Below, piece by piece: positions 34,880-46,320 of a DNA stretch of 64,000 nucleotides (its first letter is position 1; each line of letters begins with the position of its first letter). Both the position numbers and the translations under genes were made by a program. The stretch lies in the NCBI GenBank assembly GCA_022432975.1, contig CM039509.1, forward strand, positions 14,051,860-14,115,859, written 5' to 3'. The DNA is from Begonia masoniana. Its lineage: Eukaryota; Streptophyta; Magnoliopsida; Cucurbitales; Begoniaceae. A model generated the notes under the pieces. The model was given only the letters and a program-made list of their open reading frames with translations, was not told the DNA's origin and did not search any database.

Positions 34880-37034
34880 ATGCCACCTAAGAGGAGAGTT
34901 CCTCGGAGTTCTGATCAGGATCCTAGCACCGTTCCTCGGAGTTCTAATCAAGATCCTAGCACCATTTCCTCTCTACTAGTGGCTTTGCGGAACCTGGTTA
35001 GCGGTGCCCAGGCTCCACCCCCTGCTCCAGTCGCCACCCCTGATCCGATCCCTACTTTGACTACCTCCCGTGGGGTACATTTCTGAGATTTTAGCCAACT
35101 CAACCCTCCAACCTTTGTAGGAGGTATTGACACGGCAGAAGCGGAGAACTGCCTTGAGGTCATAGAGCTCAATTTTGAGACTCTCCAGACCCTGATTGAG
35201 TCCAGGGTCTCAATAGCTGTTCACTTTCTAAGGGAGGCAGCTAGGCGTTGGTGGACTTCCCTCCGCAGGCAGTATGATGTTGAAACCATGGGGTGGGACG
35301 AGTTTACTTCCCTGTTCTGGGGCTAGTTCAGTAGCCGAGAGTACAGGAGTATCATGACTAGGGCATACTTCGAGCTGGTTTAGGGGTCCATGACGGTGAC
35401 AGATTATTATAACCGTTTTGTCTATTTGTTGCCCTATTCTAGTGGAGCCGGTGTGGAGGCCCAGGTCCTCAAGTTTCTTCAGGGCTTAAAATTTGGCATA
35501 AAGCGAATTGTGGCAATGAACTAGTATGATAGCTTGCTCAGGGCATACGAGGCCGCCTTGAGGATAGAGAGACTGTGCTCATCAGGGGATAGCCCTCCTC
35601 AGCGTGGGTTAGGTAGCCGGTCTTCAGGGGGAAAGATAACCAGGAAGGGCCAACGACAGGTGTCTGATCAGGGTTTCGGTGCAAGTCGCTCCTCTGGATC
35701 TAGTAGCGGATCGTCAGGGAGCAACAGATATTTTCCCTACACTTGTCATACCTGTGGCCATCCGGGTCATTCCTGGAGACACTGCCCGTTACAGGAGCAG
35801 CCGCGACGACACTCTTTCCATATCCCCTCGGCTACTGAGTCATTCTCCTCGCCGGGCCAGCTTTGGGGACAGGCCCGACCCGCTTTTTAGCAGACTCAGT
35901 TCCAGACTCCCCAGCGTCGAGTAGAGGATAGGCCGGTAGGTGATACTCCACACCGACCGATCGGGCAACCCTTTGCTAGTGGTTCCCCTCCTGTTCAGCA
36001 GCTGAGGACAGGAGTACATCGTGGTTCTACCTCCAGAGCAAGCGGCTGTGGTCACGATTATAAGGGCAAAGGAGTTGCTGCTCAGTCATATTCTGTACAT
36101 CGAGAGGAGTATTTTTTCGGGCATGACCAGCCATCAATCGTGGATGGTACTATTCTCATCTTTCATACTTTTGCTCAGGTTTTGTTTGATACTGGGGCGT
36201 CGCATTAATTTATTTCTGTTGAGTTTGCTGAGGTGTTGGGTTTGGCCATCGAAGAGATGGAAACCCCTCTCTTTTTGAATACTCTGCTGGGCGACAGGAG
36301 TAGAGTTGCATATATCTGCAGATCATTTTGTGTGGTGATCGCCGATTGTAAATTCTCAGCCGATCTTATTGTTCTGCCTATGAGACAGTTTGACATCATT
36401 CTAGGTTATGATTGGCTGATGAAGTATCGGGCGATAGTTGATTGCCACTTGAAGCGGGTCATAGTTACCTCAAGGGCTGGCAGAGTTGTTACCTACCACA
36501 GAGGTCCTTGTATGGGGATTGTTAACTCCCTGTTTCGGGTAGGTTTGCGAGGCTGGAGCGGATTGGAGCAGTATGGAGGACTTTGGTCGATGGATTTAGA
36601 CCTTGAGACCGCGGTAGAGGATATTGTTGTTTCAATAGTCAGAGAGTACGATGATGTCTTTCCTGATAAGCTACCGGGTTTATCTCCAGACCGAGAGATC
36701 GAGTTTTGTATTGATCTCGTTCCAGGAGCTACTTCAGTTTCCATTTCTGCCTACAGGATGGCTCCCGTCAAGTTAGTTGAGCTGTGTAAGCAGTTAGATG
36801 ATCTGCAAAATAAGGGATTCGTCCGGGAGAGTGTGTCGCCTTGGGGCTCCCCTGTGTTATTCGTAAAGAAGGCGGATGGATCATTGAGGTTGTGTGTTGA
36901 CTATCGCAGGCTTAATCAGGTCACTGTGAAGAATAAGTACCCTTTGCCACGCATTGACGAACTTTTTGATCAGCTGGGTGGTTCGCGGTATTTCTCAAAG
37001 ATTGACTTGGGGACAAGGTATCATCAGGTGAAGA
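34880..37034 (+). pseudogene. Gag-protease-RT of element F, broken by six stop codons and an LTR insertion
   Basis: One reading frame from MPPKRRVPRSS to the RT. Gag core around 35100-35560 (WWTSLRRQYDV, DYYNRF), a CCHC knuckle CHTCGHPGHSWRHC at about 35746-35788, protease active site DTGAS at about 36188-36202, then RT motifs [15 protein letters not shown] and [13 protein letters not shown]. Stops: TGA 35084, TAG 35324, TAG 35381, TAG 35522, TAG 35888, TAA 36206. No frameshift is needed anywhere. RT ends abruptly where LTR G begins; RNase H and integrase are absent. Not functional. Confidence 0.9.
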
Positions 37035-39299
37035 TGTAACACCCGGCTTTACGGGATTTGATTTTATTCCAATATAAACGGCATTTTTGTAAATACGTTA
37101 AATTAAGTCCGTTTTGCGAACGGAAAGTTTTAATGAAGCCGTAATAATAAATTGGAATTTATGGTGAAATATGAAAATTTGGAGAAAACGAATCGTTAGT
37201 TAAATAACGAAATAACTAACGAAACAAATAGAAATCAAAAGGAAGGGCAATTTAGTAATTGGCAAATCAAAATTTTAATAAAAATACAAACTCCCTCATT
37301 TTTCCCTCTCACCCACACGATTTCCCTTTCTCTCTACCCTCATCGCGCGACATTCTCCCTCTCAACGGCGATCTCCTTCAAACGCCGGCCGACGTCCCTC
37401 CAAACTCCGGCGACTCTTTACGTTTCTTCTTCGTCTTCGCTCCCTAGGTAAGGCTTTAAGCTTTTGAAGTGTTAGATTTCGATTTCTAGGATTTAAACGG
37501 ATTAGGGTTCATTAGGGTTTTCGTTGAAAACGTGAATTGATGTTTGAAATTGATAAGTTTAGCGTAGTTATGCCTTTAATCGATGTATTGATGTTTATTA
37601 GACGTAGATAATCGATTTATTAGTTAATATTGGAGTTTTGGTTGGTTTAGAGCTTGAAAAACTCCATTAATGGAGGTTTGGAAATTTACAAGTGCGAATT
37701 GCTCGATAAAATGCCTCAACGAGAAGTTTTAGAGTTTAGGAGATTTTCTTTAGTTAGGAGTTTGTAATTTTCTAAACTCGATAGTTTAGAATTCGTTTAA
37801 TCACGATTTGTTGTGAATTGCCTTAGGTGAACAACGCTCGTGGACAGAGCTCGGTGTGCAACGGACGCGAGGTAAGTCTATGTGATTTGTTTGGCTGATT
37901 GGCCTACACCATAAGACTATGTCGATCGAGGAATTGGAGATGTTTGTTGTGTTGGGTAATTAGAACGGGTAGTTAGTTTTAGATTTAGTTAGGTTGTTAA
38001 TTGTTAAGTTTATAGTTTGTATGTTTCTATTTGTTTATATTTTGTTCATGACATAATAATTGTTCACGCATCATTGTTTTCGAAAAGAGCATGAAAAAGA
38101 AATTTCTATGCATGTTTTTACAAAACGAAAAGGTAATGAATGTAATGATGGTCACGTCGGTGATGGTGGTTCAGACATGGCTGTCGGATGAAGCATGTCT
38201 TCCCCCCGGTTAGATACGAGGGGCTATCCAATCGCCGGATGTGCCGCTCCTATCTAGCGAGAGAGAAGCCCCAGTGACGTAAATGAAATGAAATGAATAG
38301 TGAAAAGGTAGGACGTATGATTTATGAACTGTACATGCATAGCATTAGCATTCACGTGCATTCACTTAGATTTACAGAGCCTCTAGCTCACATGTTTAAT
38401 TTTATGGTGTAGGTGATTTTGAGACAGGTGAGGAAGATGGCCCGTGGGAGTGCGCTGGCAGTCGGTGCATGATTTTGACCCGTGGAGACGTAGGTAAATG
38501 TTTTGGGAATTGATAGATAGAATATAGGAAATTGTATAGTTAAACCTTTTAGGATGTTTGGATCTGGATAGATAATATATAGTGTTTTTGGAAAATTGAA
38601 AGTATTTTGTAATGTTTTGATGTTCTCAAACAGGAGGAAATGTTAACCTTTTAAACGGAACCACGCGGTTCGTTTTTATGAATTTTGGTTATATTTTAAA
38701 TGTGTTTTGAGTCGGTTTTGGGCGAGATTACTAATAATATGCGAGTTTCGAGTGATTGGTGATGAAATGTGTGATTGTGATGTAGGTAAAATTGTGTTTA
38801 AGAAATAGTGAAGTGTGTGTTAGGAGTGTAGGCACATAGGGGAAAGGGGAAAGAAAGGAAGGAGGGAGGCCAGCTCCTTGGAAAAAATTATAGGGAACTT
38901 GGCGATCGATCGCCTGGCAGGGCGATCGATCGCCCCTGCTGGTCGCGCCCTGGAAGAAATTCCAGGGCGTGTGGCGAGCGATCGCCTGGAGAGGCGATCG
39001 CTGGGATGAATGAGGCCATCGCTGAGGGCGATCGATCGCCTGTTTTGGGCGATCGATCTCCCCCTTACATTTCGGGACATTGTCCCTTTTTGCCCTCCGC
39101 TTGATTTTAATTGTTTTAAAATGATTTAATAGTTATATTTCAATTATTTAGTATTTGTTTTAAGTATTGTTTAACTAGTTTAACAACTTAGATTTAATTG
39201 ATTTTTCAAACAACGTTAACTAATCTGATTTAGTTTACGTTCCGCTTAAACTGTAATTAAAATGAAAAATTTATACGGTAAAAATTAGGATACGGGTAC
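37035..39299 (+). repeat. LTR G (D-type) inserted in F pol, right end lost
   Basis: Starts TGTAACACCCGGCTTTACGG directly in the RT frame. Colinear with D and H LTRs: block ending tccctag|gtaagg (37447), middle exon 37827-37871, acceptor ggtgtag at 38412 (last exon altered by a deletion), then gcgatcgatcgc-rich palindromes (38880-39060). It stops at about 39299, some 15-20 bases before the expected LTR end, where F's 3' LTR sequence begins. No matching target duplication, so a deletion joined them. Confidence 0.85.
38895..39060. repeat. gcgatcgatcgc palindrome cluster in LTR G
   Basis: At least six cgatcg-centred palindromes in about 165 bp, some with inverted arms. Similar clusters lie in D's LTRs (14465-14660; 32335-32430 with 40471-40530). 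Confidence 0.8.
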
Positions 39300-40465
39300 C
39301 GTTGACTTTGACTGTTGAATGTTGACTTTTGTCCAAAAAGTCAACCCGACCCTGTTTTTGCCCGTTTTCGCCCCGATTTGTAATTTATACCGTTTTTTAC
39401 CCCAATTGGATTTTAACGGGGTTTTTTTCCTTGTGTTTGACTCTCAGATTCGGAAGATTTTGCTGAGTTTGAAACCATTCTTGAGAAGCCACGGTTCACC
39501 GAGGATAGGAGGACTCGTCATAGAGGTATGAGTTATTATACTTACTACGTATTACTTAGTCTTGCATGTAGGTATACTTATGACTGATTCATACTGCTTA
39601 CTGGACTTTAGATGCCATGTTTTATACATCTGTGCAGACGGGCTGTATTGAGATTTGTCATGAGATTATCATGTTTGGCATGCAGATGGGTTCGCATATG
39701 CATTAGACTTTATTCATGCATTGGTTTTCTGTTGTGCCATTTGGAGTTGGATACTGGAGGTAACCGCCTGACACTTTTAGCTGGGCCCTTATGCTAAGAG
39801 TATCATGGGGTTTTTCCCAGTTGTTGTGGTACTCCCCCACGCTTGTTTGGGAAGGGTTCACCCCCTGCGAATAGGTGAAGGGTTCACCCCTGCTAATAGG
39901 TGAAGGGTTCACCCCCTGCGAATAGGTGGAATGTGCGGTCCGCCCTATGAAAGGCGAGAGTGACTCTGAGCTATGCAAGTCCTATTAGTTGATCTGGCCA
40001 GTGTCTGGTCGTCGTTAGCACCATCAATCGTTCTAAATGGGAAATGAGAAGATAACTAATAATACTGAAACTGGCATGCATGTTTTGATATTGGTATGTG
40101 TACCATCTTTTATTGAGTTTGTCACTCACTTAACGACCTTTTTTGTTATTCTTTTCAGGTAAGGGAAAGAAGGGTAAGAAGTGAACCTGATCTGAGTCGG
40201 GATTTCCTTGAGTTGAATCTCTGTGTTTCCCTTTACTTTGTACTCTTATGTAAGAACACATTTGAGATTGTACCTTACTTTGGCATGTATTTATTTGCAT
40301 TTCTGGTATTTTTACTATTGCTTGGACTCTCTTATATTTGTTGCTTCGAGGAGGTCCTGGATTTGTGTTAAACTTCCGCACTCAGCCTTAGGTTAGACGG
40401 TAGACCTCCTTGAGGTTGATTGTTTAACCTAGCATTTCTGTTAGGCCCTCTTCTGGGTCGTGACA
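39300..40465 (+). repeat. Remnant 3' LTR of element F
   Basis: Homologous to 33362-34728, ends GGGTCGTGACA. The putative LTR gene is better preserved than in the 5' copy: middle exon 39448-39525 (78 bp, ctctcag|att .. agag|gtatgag) and last exon 40159-40184 after cttttcag. Joined in the G|GT phase they stay open and end GKGKKGKK, a basic tail. Confidence 0.85.
40159..40184 (+). other. Putative last exon of LTR-resident ORF (F 3' LTR)
   Basis: 26 bp: in the G|GT phase reads GKGKKGKK then TGA. The 5' LTR copy (34422-34447) encodes GKGKKGNK. Confidence 0.4.
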
Positions 40466-40470
40466 CGAAC

Positions 40471-40752
40471 GATCGCCCCCCTTATTTTGGTGCAGCCGAT
40501 CGATCGGCTGTCAAGCAGCCGATCGATCGCCCCATGTTTTCATGGCGATTGGTCATTTTTTCCCTTTGGTACTTTGGCTCATTGTTTTTTCCATTATAAA
40601 TAAATTTTATTTATTTGTTTTCCTTTTCTTTAAAAACAATTTCAACTACATGGTTTTGATTTAAAGTTTTAGAGATAAAGTTACTTATAGTTTACAAGGA
40701 TAAAAAAAAATTTTATACAGTAAAAATTAGGAATAGTGTAAGGGACGCTACA
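40471..40752 (+). repeat. 3' LTR of element D, right part
   Basis: Continues from 32436: gatcgcc-rich palindromes, then the shared LTR end ..gtaaaaattaggaatag..GGACGCTACA, followed by the TSD ATAAT. Confidence 0.9.
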
Positions 40753-40757
40753 ATAAT

Positions 40758-41756
40758 AGCTTCAGCAGGCTGAATGTAGATTCTTCTCCAATTTTGATTC
40801 TCAATGACATAATAGGTCATCTCCGGATGGTATTGTTGCTGTCAAGTTTAGCTTGAGCTTTTTTCTAGCATGAATGTCATATGCTGGAGCACTGAATCAT
40901 GTTTGTTTCTCACCACATCACTTGATCGTCACCTTGTTTTTGGTGGTCTTTATTGTTACTATTAAAGTCGTCTATGTGGATTACGAAAACAACACAGATG
41001 GTGGTGACATTGCGGAGCGAGAGTAGCCACTGTTATAGGAATCGAGGGGAAGATCAAATGCCTAGAATTTAAAATTTACACGATTTCTGAAATTTTTGGT
41101 TGTCAAGGGTAAACATTTGTGAAAGAATTCAGATTAATGAATGTGGCAATAGGTTGTAACTTATGTACTTCAATTTTTTGCTATGAATGTGGCAATAGGT
41201 TGTAACTTATGTACTTCAATTTTTTGCTATGTGTCATGTGTTTCTCATTCGTTAGGATCTTAACATGGCTGGGTATGCTATAACAATGTCACTGCATCAT
41301 GATTTTTATTCGTTCCACATGTACTCTCCTCCCAAACTTCTCTTTGATGGTGTTTTCTGAGAAAACAAAAACACAAACTAATATTACTAATATACTACTC
41401 TAAACTACAAATACACAAAAACATGCAGAAAAATAAACTTGGGCTTCCTAACAGTAGTGATTGTGTTTTAAGTTTTCAGTCTGACTACTTCCTGCTTTTT
41501 GGCTCAACTTGGCTCGTGCAAGGAGATGGAAATCTTCTCCTTCCTTAATGCTTCTCCATGATAACTTTTGAGTCTCTGACCATTGGCTTTGAAAGTCTTC
41601 TTTCAATTAATGCCAAGTATTTCCACTTCTCTTTGAGGATGAGCTTCAACTTCTTGGGATGACCTTGACAATCTTGATTTTAGCTTCCCTAGTAACATTT
41701 GGAGTTGAAATTAAATAATACTAGTTGCTTAGGTTCGAAATTGCATTGCAAATTTC
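40758..41756. other. Low-complexity relic region with an antisense Gypsy fragment
   Basis: On the minus strand about 41545-41598 reads KTFKANGQRLKSYHGEAL, like the KVNGQRLKHY segment near the end of Athila/Tat-type Gypsy pol. A 46-bp unit (gaatgtggcaataggttgta..) is duplicated in tandem at 41139-41230. Otherwise no gene. Confidence 0.5.
41139..41230. repeat. 46-bp tandem duplication
   Basis: Two adjacent copies starting gaatgtggcaataggttgta, identical by eye. Confidence 0.9.
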
Positions 41757-42171
41757 TGTTGACGCGCTGTTTTTGTTGAGAATTAAACTCAAACAAGCCG
41801 TCAGTTTCAAAGGGACTATTTCGAAAAAAAAATTAGAAGGGACAAATGGAATTTATTTTTAACATATGACTTATGGATTTGAAGCCCCAGAAGTCTACTT
41901 TCAAATGGTTTAAGTTTCAAGTCATTTGGAATTCTCTAGGAGAAGTTATGACCGTTTTAGTAATAAAGGGTCAGGAATAAATGTAATGTTTGGTATTTCG
42001 ATTTTTTTAAAGTTATATTTATTGTATGAATGTCAAGAGTTAAACATGATATTATAAATATTGTAATATGTTTCATTGAAATGTGTGAGAGAAGAAATAG
42101 AAATACATTTGAGAAGATCATTATTTAGTATCCAACTTTCTTCCTTTCCAAGACAAACACTAATTTCATTG
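41757..42171 (+). repeat. Probable Copia-type LTR, separated from its gag by LTR H
   Basis: Starts TGTTGACGCG (Copia LTRs often begin TGTTGA) and would end ..cattgtca, with the last bases at 44356-44358 after the H insertion, followed by a PBS-like aattggtattagagcc and a Copia gag. About 420 bp. Confidence 0.5.
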
Positions 42172-43317
42172 TGTAATGCCCGGTTTTACGGAATTTTGTA
42201 ATTCCAATATAAAATGGCATTTTTGTAAATATGTCAAATTAAGTCCGTTAGGCAAACGGAAAGTTTTAATGGAGCCTTAATGATTAATTGGAATTTATGG
42301 TGAAATATAAAGATTTGGAGAAAACGGACCGTTAGCTAAATAACGAAATAAGTGGAAAAACAAATAGAAAATCATAAGGAAAGACGAATGAGTAATTTTG
42401 CAAACAAAAATTTTATTAAAAATCACAAAATCCTTCCTTCCTCAGCACTTCAACGAAACCTTCATTTTCTCTCCTCTCCTCTCGGCGATTCTTCTTCCTC
42501 CTCACGGCGCTTCTCCTCTTCAACACCGACGATTCGTTCTCCGATCTTCGAAGTTTCTTCATGTTTTCTCCTCCAAAATCAACTCTAGGTCTGAATCAAT
42601 AGTTTTGGAGCCTTAGATTTCAATTTCTAGGGTTTTGTTAGAAACGTGAAATAGAGTTTGTGATCGATAGAGTTACCATCATTATGGCTCAAATGGACGT
42701 ATTTATGGTTGTTGGTGCGAATGAGTTGAATTAATGAAGGTTGTTGTGAATTGCCTTAGGTGAACAACGCTCGTGGACGGAGCTTGAGTTGCAATGGACA
42801 CGAGGTAAGTCTCCGTAACTTGTTTGGCCGATTGGCCTACACCATAAGACTATGTCGATCGAGGAATTGGAGATGCTCGCTGTGTTGGGTAATTAGGTTG
42901 GGTAGTTAGTTTAGTTAGATTGTTGAATGTATAAGTTTATTGTTTGCATGCTTCGTTTTCGTTATGTCGTTGTACACATGCACGCATCATGGTTTTAGTA
43001 AAAAGCACGAGAAAAAGAAATTTTTATGCATGTTTTTACAAAACGAAAAGGTAATGAATGTAATGATGGTCACGTCGGTGGCGGTGGTTCAGACATGGCT
43101 GTCAGATGAAGCATGTTTTTCCTCCAGTTAGATACAAGGGGCTATCCAATCGACGGATGTGCGCTCCTATCTAGCGAGAGTGATGCCCCGGTGACATAAA
43201 TGAAATGAATAACGAAAAGGTAGGATGCAAGATTTATAAACTGTACATGCATAGCATTCACGTGCATTCACGTAGACTTACTGAGCCTCTAGCTCACATT
43301 TTATTTTTATGGTGTAG

Positions 43318-43364
43318 GTGACTTTGATATAGGTGAGGACGACGTTCCTCCGCCCGAAGTTTAA
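43318..43364 (+). other. Putative last exon, LTR H
   Basis: 47 bp after ttatggtgtag; encodes the conserved acidic tail with GEDDVPPPE in the G|GT phase. Confidence 0.5.
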
Positions 43365-43694
43365 GTAGTTTGAAGAAGAATGCTCGCGGGAGTGTGCTAG
43401 CGCAGTCGGAGCTTATTTTGACCCGTGGGGACATAGGTAAATGTTTTGGGAAATTAATAGATAGGAATATAGGAAATTGTATAGTTAGAAATATTTTTGG
43501 ATGCTTGGTTTCTGGATAGTTCATATTTGATGTTTGGATGTGTATTTTGGATAGTTCGTGAACATATATGTATATAATGTTCATTTTGATGTTTCTGGAA
43601 ATGGAGAATGTTATTTTTAATGTTTTTGGAAGTTCTGAGTGAATGGTGTGTAAATACAGGAAAAAATTGTATGGGTTTCAGTTAAGTGTTTGGT

Positions 43695-44125
43695 CAAAGT
43701 CAATCGGCAGATGTGTTCGGTTACTGTTGAGCGATAGATGTAAGCAGTAGATTCTGTCGTTTTGTGATCAGCAGAAGTTTATATAAGTGTTTGGTCAAAG
43801 TCAACCGACAGATGTGTTCGGTTACTGTTGAGCGGTAGATTTAAGCAGTAGATTCTGTCGTTTTGTGATCGGCAGAAGTTTATATAAGTGTTTGGTCAAA
43901 GTCAACCGGCAGATGTGTTCGGTTACTATTGAGCGGTGGATGTGAGCAGTAGAAGTGTACAATGAATTTGAGCGGTGGATGTGATTAGCGGTGGATGTGG
44001 CTTGGCAGAAATGAGCGGTGGATGTGGCTTGGCAAAAGTGAGCAGTGTATGTGGCTTGGCAGAAATGAGCGATGGATGTGAGCGGTAGAGGTGAACAGTG
44101 GAGGTGAGCGGTAGATGTGAACAGG
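43695..44125. repeat. Degenerate cggcagatg/agcggtggatgtg array in LTR H
   Basis: Three roughly 85-bp units (gtttggtcaaagtcaaccgg .. agtagattctgtcg) followed by shorter agcggtagatgtg units. The core is related to the catctgccgat core of the 39- and 59-bp arrays. Confidence 0.75.
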
Positions 44126-44407
44126 AAAATTTTGGGCTTGGGCCCTTTTTGCCCTCTGTTCTACTTGACCGATTCTTCTTTTATTGTTTTAATTGTTTTA
44201 TTTAAATTTTTTCTTTAGTTTTCTTTACTTTAAATATGTTTTATTAAAGGATTTTCAAATGATTTTCCACTTTAACAATAAACTTAAAGTTTATAGGGAT
44301 AAAAAATAATAATACGGGGAAGTTAAGGGTACAGTGCTAGGGACGTCACAAATTGTCAAATTGGTATTAGAGCCATGTTTGACTACAAGAGAACATCGTT
44401 GGGGTAA

Positions 44408-45346
44408 ATGCCGCAGCCACGACTCACCAAGACGAGCTACGACAATTGGAGTATTCAAATGCGTGCATTGCTTGGCGCACAAGACACATGAGAATTTGTC
44501 CAAACTGGCTTCATGGAGGTGGGAGCTATTGATTCGTTGACGGTGAATCAATTAAAAGCATTGAAAGAAACACGAGTGAAGGACAAGACTGCTCTCTATC
44601 TTTTGTTTCAAGCAGTAGAGGAGTCGGGTTTTGAGAAGATTGTCGGTGCATCAACTTTGAAGGAAGCATGAGACACTTTGCAAAAGGTGTACAAGGGTGC
44701 CAACCGAGTTAAACAAATGCAGCTTCAAACTCTTCGAGGCGAGTTGGAGGCTATGAAAATGAAGGAGACAGAAGACATATAAACCTACATAATGCATGTG
44801 CAAACGGTGGTAAATCAACTCAAACGCAATGAATAAACCCTCACAAATGCAAAGGTCGTGGAGAAAATTCTTCGATCATTAATGGAGAATTTCGAGAATG
44901 TTGTATGTGCAATTAAGGAATCGAGAAACTTGAAAGAAATGACCGTCGATGATCTCGCTGATTTCCTTGAGGCACATGAACAACAGAAGATCAAGAAGAA
45001 ACAAGAGGTCTTGAAGGAGGCCTTACAAACAAAGATAACTATCAAGGAGGACAAGGTAATGAACACGCACAATCGAGGAAGAGGACACGATTGTAAAGGT
45101 CGTGATTTCGGTCGTGGTGGAGGCCGCCGTCGCAGAATCAATCATGTAGAAAATGCCAAGATGAGCCAACAAAATTGGCGTGGACGAGAACACAATCATA
45201 GGAAAGGGGTGATGGGAACCGGGGTGCCAACCATGACACTCAGCTCACATTTGCGGAAGCTAAACGAAGAGAAAGAAAAATTGCACAAAAACAAGACGAA
45301 AAATAGAGAAATAACAGAGGAAATGGTGAAGAGGGAAAAAGGGTGA
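44408..45346 (+). pseudogene. Copia-type Gag (UBN2-like), four in-frame stops
   Basis: A single frame reads YDNWSIQMRALLGAQD, LKETRVKDKTALYLLFQAV, LQTLRGELEAMKMKET, VVEKILRSL and TVDDLADFLEAHEQ, the recognisable order of plant Copia Gag, and then an arginine/glycine-rich RGRGHD..RGGGRRRR region. Stops at TGA 44489, TGA 44669, TAA 44780 and TAA 44834; no frameshift. The two TGA replace expected tryptophans. The zinc knuckle and pol are not seen: LTR fragment I begins at 45434. Not functional. Confidence 0.85.
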
Positions 45347-45433
45347 TACCAAACACTTGAGGAGGTGGGTGTTGCTTCAGCAACCTCAAAAGAGGCTGAT
45401 GGTGGATGGCGGCAATGAAGGAACCAACAAGGC

Positions 45434-46320
45434 TGTAACACCCGATTTTATGAGAATTTGTTATTCTAATATATATAATGGCATTTTGGTAAATATGTCA
45501 AATTAAGTCTGTTTTGCAAACAGAAAGTTTTAATAGAGCCCTAGTAATAAATTGAAATTTCTGGTGAAATGAGAAAAATTAGAGAAGACGGATCGATAGA
45601 TCAATTAACGGAATTAATGGTGGATTAATTGAAAATTTGTGGTAAGGGCAAATAAGTAATTTTCTTTATCAAAATTTTAATAAAAGCAAACACCCTTCCC
45701 CTTCTACGATTTTCATTCTCAAAATTTCCCTCCAGAGAGCCTTGTGCGATTTCTCTCCCTCTCCCTCACGCGATTCTCCTCTCCGACGACGATCCTCCTC
45801 CTCCAGTGACTCAGTTTTTCCCACTTCTTCTCCAGAAACACTCCCTAGGTAAGAATATATAGTTTTAGTGCGTTAGATTTCGATTTCTAGGGTTTAAAAC
45901 GGTTAGGATTTCATTAGGTTTTCGTCGTATTGGTCGAGTTATGTTAGAAATGGCTAGAGTTGCCCTATTTATGACTTTGGTGGACGCATTAGTGAGCATT
46001 GGAAGTAGTTGGGCGAGTTAATGGTTATTAATGCAAATTTTGGGTTGTTGGTGGTTTAAAAAAAAACCCCATTAAGGGAGGTTTAGAAATGTTGAGCGCG
46101 AATTGTTCGACGAAATGCCTCAATGAGTTAAAATAGAGTTTTAGAAAATTTCCTTTAGCTAGGAGTTCCATTAGTTTTTGAAACTTAACAGTTTAGGCTC
46201 AATTTTAATGACGATTGCTATGAATTGCTTTAGGTGAACAACGCTCGTGGACGGAACTCAGTGTGCTACGGACACAAGGTAAGTCTTCGTGCTTTGTTTG
46301 GCATTTAAGGATTATTTTGA
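45434..46320 (+). repeat. Left part of a D-type LTR (I)
   Basis: TGTAACACCCGATTTTATG start, block ending ctccctag|gtaag (45848), 45-bp middle exon 46234-46278 (ctttag|gtgaac .. caag|gtaagt). Similarity to the D/G/H LTRs stops soon after 46300. Confidence 0.8.

Larger units (their letters stand above)
32437..40465 (+). mobile_element. Element F: damaged Ty3/Gypsy element inside D's 3' LTR
   Basis: TSD CGAAC at 32432-32436 and 40466-40470; the interrupted D sequence continues exactly (..ggtggcgaac / cgaacgatcgcc..). 5' LTR 32437-34728 (TGTAAAAGCCGCC..GGGTCGTGACA). Gag-protease-RT is readable in one frame from 34880 to 37034, then LTR G interrupts. The rest of pol and the left part of F's 3' LTR are deleted; the 3' LTR resumes at about 39300. 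Confidence 0.9.
10600..40752 (+). mobile_element. Element D: non-autonomous Ty3/Gypsy-type LTR element, host of the whole nest
   Basis: The 5' LTR starts at 10600 (TGTAACACCCGG) and the 3' LTR ends at 40752 (GGACGCTACA). ATAAT lies on both sides (10595-10599 and 40753-40757), a perfect 5-bp target duplication. Removing the insertions gives LTRs of about 2.56 kb and an interior of about 3.65 kb. The interior has an initiator-Met PBS, a gag relic with a zinc knuckle and a PPT, but no RT or integrase. The non-coding interior is homologous to that of element E (58218-63714). The internal size and missing pol fit a large retrotransposon derivative mobilised in trans. Confidence 0.9.
42172..44350 (+). 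mobile_element. Solo LTR H (D-type) inserted at the Copia LTR/PBS junction
   Basis: TGTAATGCCCGG..GGGACGTCACA, 2179 bp, flanks cattg and aattg, a target duplication with one change. No interior follows: the next bases are the Copia PBS and gag. Gene-like signals as in D: block ending actctag|gtctg (42588), 45-bp middle exon 42760-42804, last exon 43318-43364 (GDFDIGEDDVPPPEV, TAA). The right third is a degenerate agcggtggatgtg array. Confidence 0.8.
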
